Shown: positions 10,030 through 17,889, counted from the stretch's first letter. The stretch: 64,000 bases of DNA from Sedimentibacter sp. SX930 (GCA_002155105.1 MUZD01000009.1:1-64000); one strand, 5' to 3'. A program made the numbers and translations. The notes: generated by a model from the sequence alone, not told the origin.

Positions 10030-10440
10030 TCCTTTTTCCCCCTTCCGATCACTGCAAACCAAACTGTCAAACTAAATTGGACCGAAACCTATAGTTAAAT
10101 AATTCCACCGATTGAAATAAATGAAATCGGTAGATTATTCGATTGCATCTGTGCATAAAAAATCAATTGCCCTAAAACCATCAGTGACCGAAGGCGATGC
10201 CTCATCGCAACTGGGATGTGACTTCTTTGAAGACGGCTCCCTTGCGCTTCCAGGCGACGAACCTATTTTGGTACGCGTCTTTGGGATTTTGTACTGATCC
10301 TGTGAGCTTATACCTAATTCTACCGCCGTGATTCCCATTTTGAGCAAAATAGTCCAAAAAGAATAACCGAACCAACAGTGTCATGAAAAAATTAGCGCTA
10401 GAACGAATTACCTGAGGTGGCTGCCTTCCGAGCCTCCGTG

Positions 10441-10728
10441 CTCCGACGAGCGGGGCGCTCGTCGGAAGACAGACTGCGCCTACGATCTCAACTCCGGTGA
10501 GCGCATGCTGGCCGTAGGTGATGATCTTTTGGTATCTTCTCCTACGGCAGAATAGCCCTTCATAGGAGGAAGTTGCCAGCTCCGATAAGCCTACGATCTC
10601 AACTCCGGTGAGCGCATGTTGGCCGGAGGAGGAAGCATGGCGGGCGGCTGTAGTGCGGCGAAGCCGCTGTGGTCGGAGGTGATAGTCTTTTTGGGTGGAT
10701 TTCTCCGGCAGAGAATCTCTTATTTTAG
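10441..10728 (+). repeat. 50-bp phased hairpin array, locus 5 (with internal duplication)
   Basis: Modules begin at 10441, 10492 and 10542 (51, 50), then 10580 (38), and a second run at 10603, 10653 and 10703 (50, 50). The segment from CCTACGATCTCAACTCC to the next arm occurs twice, near 10479 and 10590, showing a duplication within the array. The 10030-10440 part of this gap holds AT-rich promoter-like DNA upstream of the EAL gene and no gene I can support. Confidence 0.85.
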
Positions 10729-10845
10729 GAAAGAGTACTGTATCTTCGGTAGCTAGTTTGCGTATGTTTATGATGAGTGTGGTCAATTATTCATCATCCT
10801 CATTCTGGAATACGCTTGTATAATCCAAAATCATCATTGAAATAA

Positions 10846-10863
10846 GTTATCGTATATGATAAC
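10846..10863. promoter_or_regulatory. Palindromic operator of the first HigBA-like pair
   Basis: GTTATC-GTATAT-GATAAC is a perfect palindrome 38 bp ahead of the toxin start. A TATAAT at 10819-10824 lies just upstream. It is a plausible site for autorepression by the antitoxin. Confidence 0.5.
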
Positions 10864-10901
10864 ATGTAGCTGAAGGAAGTCATATTCTTGGGGGGAATAG
10901 C

Positions 10902-11267
10902 TTGGCATATGATGTTGAATTTTATCAAAAAGAGAATGGGGAAGTACCGGTACGAGATTTCCTCGAATCCTTACCTCCCAAATTAAGAGCTAAGACTTTC
11001 CGAGAAATTGAACTATTGAAAGATCATGGACCTGACCTAAGAGAGCCTCATACCAAATCGATAAAAGGGAAAGAAAATAAGGGGATTTATGAATTGCGAG
11101 TAAAGTTCTCAACGGATATCTCCAGAGTATTTTATTTTTCCTATACTGGCAGTACCTTTGTTTTGCTTCATGGTTTTGTGAAAAAAACTAATAAGACTCC
11201 GCCAAGAGAAATAGAGAGAGCAAGGAAGTATAAAGAAGATTATGAAAGAAGGTGCAGTGATGAGTAA
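10902..11267 (+). CDS. HigB/RelE-type toxin (Gp49-like family)
   Basis: A 121-residue protein of the phage Gp49-like HigB family in the RelE/ParE superfamily, ribosome-dependent mRNA interferases. Recognisable features are VEFYQKENGEVPVRDFLESLP at the start, IKGKENKGIYELRVKF in the middle, and the family ending LLHGFVKKTNKTPPREIERARKY. A GGGGGG tract precedes the TTG start at 10902, giving MAYDVEFY. It overlaps the antitoxin by 8 bp in toxin-first order, which is typical of HigBA. Confidence 0.88.
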   Translation: MAYDVEFYQKENGEVPVRDFLESLPPKLRAKTFREIELLKDHGPDLREPHTKSIKGKENKGIYELRVKFSTDISRVFYFSYTGSTFVLLHGFVKKTNKTPPREIERARKYKEDYERRCSDE

Positions 11268-11565
11268 ATTGGATGTTAAAACAAAGTCTGCAGGAGTAAA
11301 GTTTGACGACATTAAAGCGCAAATGATGGAAGATGCTGAATTTCAAGAGGAATACGACAAGCTGCAGCCAAGATACGAGTTGATTTCACAAATCATCGAA
11401 GCAAGAAAAAGTATGAAGATGACTCAAGAAGAGCTGGCTAAAAGAGCTGGAACCAGAAAGTCCAACATTTCCAGACTCGAGAGTGGTTCTTACAACCCTT
11501 CATTAGACTTCCTCATCAAAATCGCTAAGGGATTGGGGAAAGATGTGCATATCGAAATTCGCTAA
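11260..11565 (+). CDS. XRE-family antitoxin, HigA-like
   Basis: A 101-residue helix-turn-helix protein expected to neutralise the upstream toxin and repress the operon. The HTH spans about residues 45-95: ARKSMKMTQEELAKRAGTRKSNISRLESG, then PSLDFLIKIAKGLG. The N-terminal half, with the acidic MEDAEFQEEYDKLQPRYEL segment, is typical of antitoxins paired with Gp49-like toxins. The start is placed at 11260 after GAAGG; an ATG at 11242 would lie deeper in the toxin gene without a ribosome binding site. Confidence 0.88.
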   Translation: MSKLDVKTKSAGVKFDDIKAQMMEDAEFQEEYDKLQPRYELISQIIEARKSMKMTQEELAKRAGTRKSNISRLESGSYNPSLDFLIKIAKGLGKDVHIEIR

Positions 11566-11629
11566 TGATTGATTTTGATTGCTTAGTCTACAGCAAAAAA
11601 ATAAAAGAATTAAATCGGTGGCATACAAA

Positions 11630-11790
11630 CACCGACGAGTACTGCTCCAACTGAAGCTAAGCACCCGCATAACAAGCTCACCTCCGACTAGCAAACGCTG
11701 GCGGGAGGTGAGTGCGTTGTGGGGAGGCTGAACTCCGGCGAAGCCGCGGTGGTCGGAGGTGATGATCTTTTTGGGTGTTTTCCTCTATAC
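11630..11790 (+). repeat. 50-bp phased hairpin array, locus 6 (truncated at its 3' end)
   Basis: Modules begin at 11630 (weak), 11682, 11733 and 11783 (52, 51, 50). The last keeps only its 5' arm (CCTCTATAC) before unrelated AT-rich promoter DNA begins. This looks like a breakpoint exactly at the third hairpin. Confidence 0.8.
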
Positions 11791-11803
11791 GCAATTTCAT
11801 ATA

Positions 11804-11812
11804 TGATATACT
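11804..11812 (+). promoter_or_regulatory. Extended -10 promoter of the VbhA-like gene
   Basis: TG-A-TATACT forms an extended -10 element about 25 bp upstream of the start codon, directly after the truncated array. Confidence 0.5.
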
Positions 11813-11837
11813 TACTGGAAGGAATAGGAGGGATATT

Positions 11838-12053
11838 ATGGCTAATTACAAATATTCAGTCAAGAACACAACGACTGATCAGCGTGAGAAATTACGCAAC
11901 ATTGCACTTAGTTATTCCATCTTGGATGCTGCCGAACCAACGAATGAAACGATGAAATTAGTTGATCAATATGTCGATGGCGAAATTGAAATTTCAGATG
12001 CTTTGGAAAAAACGATTGAACGATATAGAAATTTAGCTGTGGCCCATGATTGA
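11838..12053 (+). CDS. VbhA-like antitoxin
   Basis: A 71-residue protein matching the antitoxin VbhA family, short helical proteins that block the active site of Fic-domain toxins with an inhibitory helix. The segment ALSYSILDAAEPTNETMKLVDQYVDGEIEISDALEKTIERY fits the family pattern in which a Ser-containing helix precedes a YVDGEI turn. The start at 11838 follows TAGGAGGGA; in-frame sequence upstream is promoter DNA. Its stop overlaps the start of a Fic reading frame (next entry), the normal gene order for this toxin-antitoxin type. Since the partner is destroyed, the antitoxin is now an orphan. Confidence 0.75.
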   Translation: MANYKYSVKNTTTDQREKLRNIALSYSILDAAEPTNETMKLVDQYVDGEIEISDALEKTIERYRNLAVAHD

Positions 12054-12147
12054 TCCCGATTTAATCCCAGAAACCAATGTATTAAAAAATAAGCTTGGTA
12101 TTACTGATCAAACGTTGCTCGATCAAGCAGAAGCAGATATTACCTAA
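12046..12147 (+). pseudogene. N-terminal remnant of a Fic-domain toxin
   Basis: ATG at 12046 overlaps the VbhA-like stop by 8 bp and opens a 33-codon frame containing IPETNVLKNKLGITD and LLDQAEADIT. This is the usual N-terminus of Fic/DOC AMP-transferases of the VbhT type. A TAA at 12145 ends it. None of the three downstream frames carries a Fic core (no HPFxxGNG), so the catalytic domain has been deleted rather than merely frameshifted. A short frame at 12160-12250 (KLLRDKAAYVRDALVLYN) may be another scrap, but I cannot assign it. Confidence 0.75.
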
Positions 12148-12264
12148 AAAGGATTTTCATTGAATTCAAAACTACTAAGAGATAAAGCAGCATATGTGCG
12201 TGATGCTTTAGTACTTTACAATGTTAATGAGGCGCCAAAAAAGATTATTTTATCAAAATCATTA

Positions 12265-12301
12265 AAGATTCCATTAATCAATATTAATGGAATCTTTTTT
12301 T
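12265..12301 (+). terminator. Rho-independent terminator
   Basis: AAGATTCCATTAAT pairs perfectly with ATTAATGGAATCTT over a CAAT loop, followed by a run of T. It ends the antitoxin/Fic-remnant transcript. Confidence 0.9.
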
Positions 12302-12510
12302 ATACCCCCAATATTGAAATAATCACTTTTAATCATAGTTTAATCTGATTGGGTATAGTAAAATTGAGGTTGAAATAATTGTTTGCATTAAGTTGAAAAG
12401 CATAATTGATGAGCCCTCTGTTCCGCAAAGTATTTCGTTTCATTCAGAATGAATTCTTTTTGCAGGACAGGGGGCATTTGTGTGGGAAAGTCAGCTGTCC
12501 CAGGTGGGCG

Positions 12511-12540
12511 CTTCGACAACTTCGCTCAGTCCTGAGCGAG
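12511..12540. repeat. Palindrome of a widespread REP-like type
   Basis: CGCTCAG-TC-CTGAGCG lies within CTTCGACAACTTCG context. This resembles the CTTCGACAAGCTCAG type palindromes scattered in many unrelated bacterial genomes, and it differs from the CTCCGGCGA arrays here. Together with the preceding G-rich patch it fills part of a 440-bp gap (12148-12595) with no gene. Confidence 0.45.
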
Positions 12541-12595
12541 TATTTTATCAGGCATCCACATTGTAAAATTACGCAAAAGAGATTGGAGGATTATG

Positions 12596-12853
12596 ATGGG
12601 AGTTTTTGATTCATTCAAAGAATTGGTTACGCAAAAGCCGGTGGGTCTGAAGAAACCGGATTTTTATAAGGCGGACAGCGATGCGAAGAAGCAGCTGGAG
12701 CGGTTGCAGCAGCTTTACGCCACCGCGCCGGACAGGGTGAAGCCGCAGATTGAGCGCGACATGAAGCTGCTCGCGTACGGCATTGCCGGGGAGGATAACG
12801 TCGCGTTTGAGCTGAATAACAGCTACCTGCCGATCATCGTGCTGCACAATTAA
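12596..12853 (+). pseudogene. Truncated N-terminal part of a NERD-type protein
   Basis: An 85-residue frame. From memory of the family, KKPDFYKADSDAKKQLERLQQL followed by DMKLLAYGIAGEDNVAFELNNSYLPIIVLHN is the N-terminal region of Firmicutes proteins that continue with a nuclease-related (NERD) domain beginning LYLEYEGLxAQIDxLV. Here the frame stops at exactly that point, and the lipoprotein gene begins 47 bp later, so the nuclease-like part has been lost. The ribosome binding site GGAGG suits ATG 12596 (12593 is also possible). It may still be expressed as a short peptide. Confidence 0.6.
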
Positions 12854-12900
12854 AGAGGATTTTGAATAAAAAGTGAAGTTGAAAGGATGGCCGAGGAATA

Positions 12901-13926
12901 ATGAAGAACAAATGGAAAATAGGCAAGAGATACCTACTGATTGCTGGCCTATTGTTTTTAGTCGGATGCGGTAATGCAGAACAGGAGGCTTACAACGAGG
13001 CTATTCAAAAAGGACTGGATATTCTGAATGCCGAGCAATATGAGAAAGCGGAAGCTTATTTTGAGATTGCGCTCGAAAATCAGCCGGATGATGAAAAGGC
13101 AAAGGCCTATTTAGCACAAACCAAAATATATAGGGAAGCAAAAGATTTTTATGACGGTAAAGAATACGCTGAAGCATTGGAGAAGGCGCAGCAAGTTGTT
13201 GATTCTGAAAATGGTTTAGAAGGATTAATGGCAAAGGCGACCGCCATCATCGAAGAAATTACTGACAAGGAAAATGCTATCAACGCGGAAATCAGCAAGG
13301 CGCAAACCGTATTCGACAGTGGTAATATGGATGAAGCCTTGCCGATCATCGAAGCTTTGCTAGGTTCAGAAGAATTGAGCAATGCGTATTTTTCTGAAGT
13401 AAAAGTGACCGCGGAGCAACTCCAAATGGACATTCAGAATAAAAAAAATGAATTGGCGGCGGAAGCAGAAGCGCAGGCGAGAGCTGAGGAAGAGGCTCGC
13501 CTTCAGGAAATTGCCACCAGCGCGATTAATGCGTACAATGAACTGCCGGTGCCCTTAAAGGTTTTGTTGGCAACGACAGTTGTGGATGAGAGAGCGATGA
13601 CGCCAGGATTGCAAGGATTTTATTTACACTATAATTTCGTAGGAGATGACGTGCTCGTGAATATCAGTTCTGGAGCAGGTTCGGGTCATCCTTGGTATAT
13701 TATCCGCTATGACTCGGAGACAATCACTCCTGTTCAAGGAGTCGTTTATTTGGGAATGTCCGGATACGGAGATGCCCCGGTGGCTACAACCTCAATCTCT
13801 AAAATTGATTTATACAATCGTTACATGGCATCGCAAGTGTCTTACGATGCGGCTCTAAAGAATGTTGCTGAATACCCTGAAATGACCATGGCAAAATATC
13901 AAGAATATCGTTCTAACATCAAATAG
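12901..13926 (+). CDS. TPR-containing lipoprotein
   Basis: A 341-residue predicted lipoprotein: a basic start MKNKWKIGKRY, a hydrophobic stretch, and the lipobox LVGC with cysteine near residue 23. Residues about 27-110 form two or three TPR-like repeats (ALENQPDDEKAKAYLA, AKDFYDGKEYAEALEKAQQVV). A charged, alanine- and glutamate-rich coiled coil follows (about 175-205, NKKNELAAEAEAQARAEEEARLQE). The C-terminal domain of about 130 residues is unassigned. The protein is expected on the outer face of the membrane. It follows the truncated NERD gene and probably shares its transcript. Confidence 0.75.
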   Translation: MKNKWKIGKRYLLIAGLLFLVGCGNAEQEAYNEAIQKGLDILNAEQYEKAEAYFEIALENQPDDEKAKAYLAQTKIYREAKDFYDGKEYAEALEKAQQVVDSENGLEGLMAKATAIIEEITDKENAINAEISKAQTVFDSGNMDEALPIIEALLGSEELSNAYFSEVKVTAEQLQMDIQNKKNELAAEAEAQARAEEEARLQEIATSAINAYNELPVPLKVLLATTVVDERAMTPGLQGFYLHYNFVGDDVLVNISSGAGSGHPWYIIRYDSETITPVQGVVYLGMSGYGDAPVATTSISKIDLYNRYMASQVSYDAALKNVAEYPEMTMAKYQEYRSNIK

Positions 13927-14021
13927 TAGTAATTAAACAACTAGCAAATTGGAAAAGTAAATGAATTCATCTTGCGTATGGTATGAAAGAGCAGTTCATT
14001 TCTCTATAAAGGAGCTATCCC

Positions 14022-14702
14022 ATGCAACCATTAGTCCTATTGGTAGTGTTATTTATCGTTGTTGGAATCCATGCTAAAAAACAATATAAAAATTCAGGTT
14101 ACCAAGATGCCAGTGGACACAACTATTATGAAACGATGACCGATCCCGGGCGGAATGGGGAATATCTGACTTTCCGTTGTCTGAAAGGTCTCGGCGAGGA
14201 ACACAAATTGTTGACGAACGTCTACCTGCCCAAAGAAGACGGCACGACTACTGAAATCGACCTGATTATGGTTTCTGCGACAGGCATCTATGTTTTCGAA
14301 TCGAAGAATTACAGTGGTTGGATTTTTGGCGACGAGAAATCCAAATTCTGGACGCAATCGCTCAAAGGCGGGAAAAAGTTTCGTTTCTACAATCCCATCT
14401 GGCAAAACAAGAAGCACATCAGCGTTCTGCAGAAACACCTGAGTCTGGGCAGTGAGGTGTTCCGCTCCTACATCATTTTCAGTGAACGCTGCGAACTGAA
14501 GAAAATGTTTGTTCATTCCCCGGAAGTCAAGGTGATGAACCGTAGTGTGCTGTTTAGAGAAGTCGAGGATGACATGACGTATCTGCCCGATCGTTTGAGT
14601 ATCTTGGAAATCAACCAAATCTATAACGAATTGTCGCGGTACGCTCTGGCCGATGCCGCCACGAAGCAAGCGCACATCGATGCGATGAAATGGCGCAATT
14701 AG
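14022..14702 (+). CDS. Membrane-anchored NERD-domain protein, copy 1
   Basis: A 226-residue protein with one N-terminal membrane segment (PLVLLVVLFIVVGIHA) followed by a nuclease-related domain. The core GRNGEYLTFRCLKGL, LLTNVYLP, TTTEIDLIMVSATGIYVFESKNYSGWIFG carries the PD-(D/E)XK-like residues (E in GE, D in EIDLI, E and K in ESKNY). NERD domains are predicted nucleases found in plasmid, phage-defence and signalling proteins; no function is proven for this type. A close paralogue is at 21193. AAAGGAGCT precedes both starts. The next gene starts 32 bp downstream and is probably co-transcribed. Confidence 0.82.
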   Translation: MQPLVLLVVLFIVVGIHAKKQYKNSGYQDASGHNYYETMTDPGRNGEYLTFRCLKGLGEEHKLLTNVYLPKEDGTTTEIDLIMVSATGIYVFESKNYSGWIFGDEKSKFWTQSLKGGKKFRFYNPIWQNKKHISVLQKHLSLGSEVFRSYIIFSERCELKKMFVHSPEVKVMNRSVLFREVEDDMTYLPDRLSILEINQIYNELSRYALADAATKQAHIDAMKWRN

Positions 14703-14734
14703 CGACTGTACTTGAGAAAGCGAGGAACTTAATT

Positions 14735-15466
14735 ATGAAAGCATACATCATCAAAATCGAACTTTTGTATTCCAATCCCGTAATCTGGCGCAGGGTGATC
14801 ATGCCCGCCGATGCGACATTCAGGCGCCTGCACGACGTCATCCAAACCGTGACCAATTTCCTGAGCGGAGGCCCTTATGGCGGCTACCATCTCTACGAAT
14901 TTGACCTGTCGGCAGAAAATATCACTGTCACGAATGACGAAGAAAGCTTTGAGGAGTATCAATATTACAAGCAAAATAAAAAGCAGTATGAAGAACGACT
15001 ACGACTGGCGCCACTTGGATCATTTGAGCGGTCCGATCTGGAGCGCTTGATGAAAACCGTGGTGCGCCAACCATCCCGGATCAAAATCGACAACTATCTG
15101 GAAAAATACAAAGAGATCCGCTATTCGTACGATTTTGGCGACGGATGGGAGTTTCTGATCACTCTTGAACAGATTGTGGATGATTATCACTTTGGCTACC
15201 CGACTTTGCTCGATGGTGCCGAATCGGCTCCGCCTGAAGATGTAGGTGGCTTGGGCGGTTTCGAGGAGTTCCTGAAAATCTACCGCGATCCATCGCACCC
15301 CGAATATGCGGAAATGAAAGAATGGGCCGACTCACAAGAGTTCAGGGAGTACGACCCCGACTGGATCAACAACTCTCTGAAATACCTGAACTACAAGAAG
15401 ACCGAGTGGGACCAGATCAACCACGATAACTATTTCATCATCGAAGACAAATACCGGAAGAATTGA
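14735..15466 (+). CDS. Plasmid pRiA4b ORF-3 family protein
   Basis: A 243-residue cytoplasmic protein of the pRiA4b ORF-3-like family (also annotated as IS1096 TnpR-like), whose role is unknown. Family marks are IKIELLYSNPVIWRRVIMPADATFRRLHDVIQ at the start, YHLYEF, and the signature YSYDFGDGWEFLITLE near residue 135. An acidic, tryptophan-containing tail follows. These proteins often travel on mobile or accessory DNA, which fits the neighbourhood. The ATG at 14735 is chosen because GAGGAAC precedes it. Confidence 0.85.
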   Translation: MKAYIIKIELLYSNPVIWRRVIMPADATFRRLHDVIQTVTNFLSGGPYGGYHLYEFDLSAENITVTNDEESFEEYQYYKQNKKQYEERLRLAPLGSFERSDLERLMKTVVRQPSRIKIDNYLEKYKEIRYSYDFGDGWEFLITLEQIVDDYHFGYPTLLDGAESAPPEDVGGLGGFEEFLKIYRDPSHPEYAEMKEWADSQEFREYDPDWINNSLKYLNYKKTEWDQINHDNYFIIEDKYRKN

Positions 15467-15472
15467 ACCCTG

Positions 15473-15503
15473 AAAAGACCAGTTGCGGCCGCACTGGTCT
15501 TTT
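15473..15503 (+). terminator. Rho-independent terminator
   Basis: AAAAGACCAGT pairs with ACTGGTCTTTT 6 bp after the pRiA4b-like stop, with a T-run. Array 7 begins 14 bp later. Confidence 0.9.
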
Positions 15504-15516
15504 TGCGCGGACCTAC

Positions 15517-15694
15517 CTCCGATGAAGAGTGGCCTTGTCGAAGGTAAGATCTGCGCTAGGTACATCAACTCCGATGAGCGAATGCTGGCCGGAGCAGGTT
15601 GCGTGTTGGTTGGACGTACTCCGGCGAAGCCGCATTGGTCGGAGGTGATGATATTTGTAAACGTTATTCTCCGGTGAGATTTCAGGTTAATTGA
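15517..15694 (+). repeat. 50-bp phased hairpin array, locus 7
   Basis: Modules begin at 15517, 15569, 15619 and 15669 (52, 50, 50). It shows the standard order: GAGCGAATG loop module, GCGAAGCCGC core module, then a third arm CTCCGGTGAG. The array lies between a terminator and the darGT promoter. Confidence 0.85.
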
Positions 15695-15762
15695 GAGGGA
15701 CAAAAACTCGGATTTTGATGCTCTGAAATTCTCATTATCATAGATTGAATGCGGTGTCCGTA

Positions 15763-15771
15763 TGTTATACT
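15763..15771 (+). promoter_or_regulatory. Extended -10 promoter of the DarG-DarT operon
   Basis: TG-T-TATACT lies 46 bp upstream of the first start codon. The flanking TATACTTTACTGG and GTAAAGTAAAG form imperfect repeats that could serve as an operator. Confidence 0.45.
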
Positions 15772-15817
15772 TTACTGGAGGTATGGGTAAAGTAAAGATA
15801 AAATGGGGGGATATAAG

Positions 15818-16759
15818 ATGTTGATGTATGTCCAACAGGATATTTTCAAAAGTCCCGCGCAAGTGATTGTCAACACCGTTAACACAGTCGGGGTGATGGG
15901 AAAAGGTATTGCCAAACGTTACAAAGAAATCTATCCGGATATGTATAAACAATATCAAAAATTTTGTGAGCAGCATTTGCTGGATATCGGCAAACTTTGG
16001 ATCTATAAATCCGATACAAAATGGATATTGAATTTCCCAACAAAAAAGCATTGGCGAAATCCATCCAAAATCGAGTATATCGAACAAGGTCTCAAGAAAT
16101 TCGTGGAAACATATGAGGAAAAAGGTGTAATCTCCATTTCATTCCCGCAACTAGGCTGCGGAAATGGCGGTCTGGACTGGGAAAATGAAGTCAGACCTTT
16201 GATGGAGAAATACTTAAAAGACCTTCCGATTGATGTATTCGTGCATATTTACAGTGACAGGACTGCTGGTGCAGAACACATGAATGTTCAAGAAACAAAA
16301 AAATGGCTGCAAAGTAGCCCAAGTAACTTAAGTGCGGAGCAAGTATGGGATGATTTGGTGGATGCTGTTGAGGCTGATAACCAACTGGTCATAAATGATA
16401 GGCATTGGAAAATCACTTCAAAAAATATAGCCAGCAAAACAGACTTCAGTTACGATACAGACTCAGAACCCTATCTTCTAATAGCAAATGAAGGCAAGAC
16501 GCATATTTTCTATCAAGCAGATTTATTCGAGTTGTGGATTAAATTGCGAGAGACCGAATTCATCAGGGACACGGATTTTCCTTCACATTTTAACCGTAGC
16601 GAGGAATTGCGCCTTGTGTTCAATCTGTTGGGGAAATTGGGTTATATTGAGATGGCTAAGGTCATCGATCCAAACGGGAAAATCATCTTTGGGCTGATTG
16701 TCATAAACAGTGAACTACCCGAAACAGATTCTGCAAATCGAGAAGAGGTAACATTATGA
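15818..16759 (+). CDS. darG: DarG-like macrodomain antitoxin
   Basis: A 313-residue protein. Residues 1 to about 150 are a macrodomain of the DarG/ALC1-like type: VQQDIFKSPAQVIVNTVNTVGVMGKGIAKRYKE, then NFPTKKHWRNPS and SFPQLGCGNGGLDWENEVRPLM. DarG removes ADP-ribose from thymidine in DNA and so reverses DarT. The C-terminal half (about 160-313, with HFNRSEELRLVFNLLGKLGY) fits the toxin-binding region of DarG. The ATG at 15818 is chosen because GGGGGGA precedes it; an ATG at 15803 lacks a site. It overlaps the toxin gene by 4 bp, with the antitoxin first. Confidence 0.85.
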   Translation: MLMYVQQDIFKSPAQVIVNTVNTVGVMGKGIAKRYKEIYPDMYKQYQKFCEQHLLDIGKLWIYKSDTKWILNFPTKKHWRNPSKIEYIEQGLKKFVETYEEKGVISISFPQLGCGNGGLDWENEVRPLMEKYLKDLPIDVFVHIYSDRTAGAEHMNVQETKKWLQSSPSNLSAEQVWDDLVDAVEADNQLVINDRHWKITSKNIASKTDFSYDTDSEPYLLIANEGKTHIFYQADLFELWIKLRETEFIRDTDFPSHFNRSEELRLVFNLLGKLGYIEMAKVIDPNGKIIFGLIVINSELPETDSANREEVTL

Positions 16760-17760
16760 GTGATTCTGTTACATCCTTTGGCGAAGTCATCAGTGAACTC
16801 CGAATGGCCAAATCGTTGGTTGGCTTGAACCGTGACAAGAAAAAAGTGTGGACCTCATTTTGCTTCCACTTTACCAATCTGAACAATGCGGTCTCGATTT
16901 TACAAAATGGGATGTTGGTATCCCGGAAAAAGGCATTGGAATCGGGCATAATGGAAAATGAAAATGCCAGCATCGATGTCATCAATCAGACGGACGAGGA
17001 ATGGAAAAAATATGTTCGTCTCTACTTTAGGCCGAGAACACCTACCCAATACAATAATGAAGGATTCAGGAGCAAGTCTAATTTAGGATATCTTCAGGCG
17101 CACTGCCCATTCCCAGTTTTCTTTCTTTTTGACTTAGAGGAAACTTTGCAGAAACCAAATTGTTATTTCACAAAAAATAGTCTCGCTAAAAGCGGAGAGC
17201 ATGAATTGCTCCAGACACCTCAGCAATTCAGTGAGTTGCCATTTTCCAATATTTATCATGAGGGACCTTTTGAGAGTCATGAAAGAGATGAAATAGTCGC
17301 TTGCAGACATGCGGAAATCGTTGTTTTGGATGAACTGAAGTTGGATGAGGCATTAAAGTTTATTCTTGTCAGGAGCCAATCTGAAAAGAACACACTTTTG
17401 AGTTTGTTGGGACCCACAGAAACAGAAATGTATGCAGATAAAGTTAAGGTTGATAATAAGCAGATTGTGTTTTTCTCGCTTTGGACATACGTCAGCAAAT
17501 CAGAGCTATCAAGTGATAAAGTCATTTTGACATTCAATAATGGGTTAGGGGACAAGACTTTCAATCTGAAAATCAAAATGACTGACCCTCAATCCGGATT
17601 AACCAACGAAGTAGTTTTTTCTGATTATAATTGTAATGGACCTTTTAAGGGGAAAATAGGAACGCCCTTAATGGAATACAGAATAGAAGTATACCTTGAT
17701 GATAATTTGGCATATGCTGATTGCTATAATGGTCATGAAGAAAGCGACCTGCCGTTCTAA
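16756..17760 (+). CDS. darT: DarT-like DNA ADP-ribosyltransferase toxin with C-terminal extension
   Basis: A 334-residue protein. Residues about 28-215 match DarT (DUF4433), which attaches ADP-ribose to thymidine in single-stranded DNA and blocks replication. Motifs are FHFTNLNNAVSILQNGML (NAD-binding His), VRLYFRPRTPTQYNNEG, CPFPVFFLFDLE, and the catalytic glutamate in CRHAEIVV. The family is normally about 200-220 residues. Here some 120 extra residues follow, rich in beta-strand patterns (LTFNNGLGDKTFNLKIKM, MEYRIEVYLDDNLAY), with no assignment. No damage to the catalytic domain is visible, so the toxin is probably active and held by DarG. Confidence 0.85.
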   Translation: MSDSVTSFGEVISELRMAKSLVGLNRDKKKVWTSFCFHFTNLNNAVSILQNGMLVSRKKALESGIMENENASIDVINQTDEEWKKYVRLYFRPRTPTQYNNEGFRSKSNLGYLQAHCPFPVFFLFDLEETLQKPNCYFTKNSLAKSGEHELLQTPQQFSELPFSNIYHEGPFESHERDEIVACRHAEIVVLDELKLDEALKFILVRSQSEKNTLLSLLGPTETEMYADKVKVDNKQIVFFSLWTYVSKSELSSDKVILTFNNGLGDKTFNLKIKMTDPQSGLTNEVVFSDYNCNGPFKGKIGTPLMEYRIEVYLDDNLAYADCYNGHEESDLPF

Positions 17761-17889
17761 ACAGAACTAAATCAAGTTGGCTAACTCTGAGTAAAATTAA
17801 ATGAATTGTTAACTGAGAAAGCAGCAGGCGATTTACCAACTTAGGTGAACATCAGCTGTTTTTTTATTTTTCCAAAAGCATTGCGCAAA

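Noticed and set aside
10202-10786. A 194-residue protein on the minus strand
   Set aside because: Most of it is array sequence read backwards (repeated LRPQRLRRTTAA-like text also found at other arrays). No ribosome binding site or family was seen.
12160-12348. A 62-residue protein after the Fic remnant
   Set aside because: The TTG start has no ribosome binding site and the frame runs through a strong terminator. Only its first 20 residues look protein-like.
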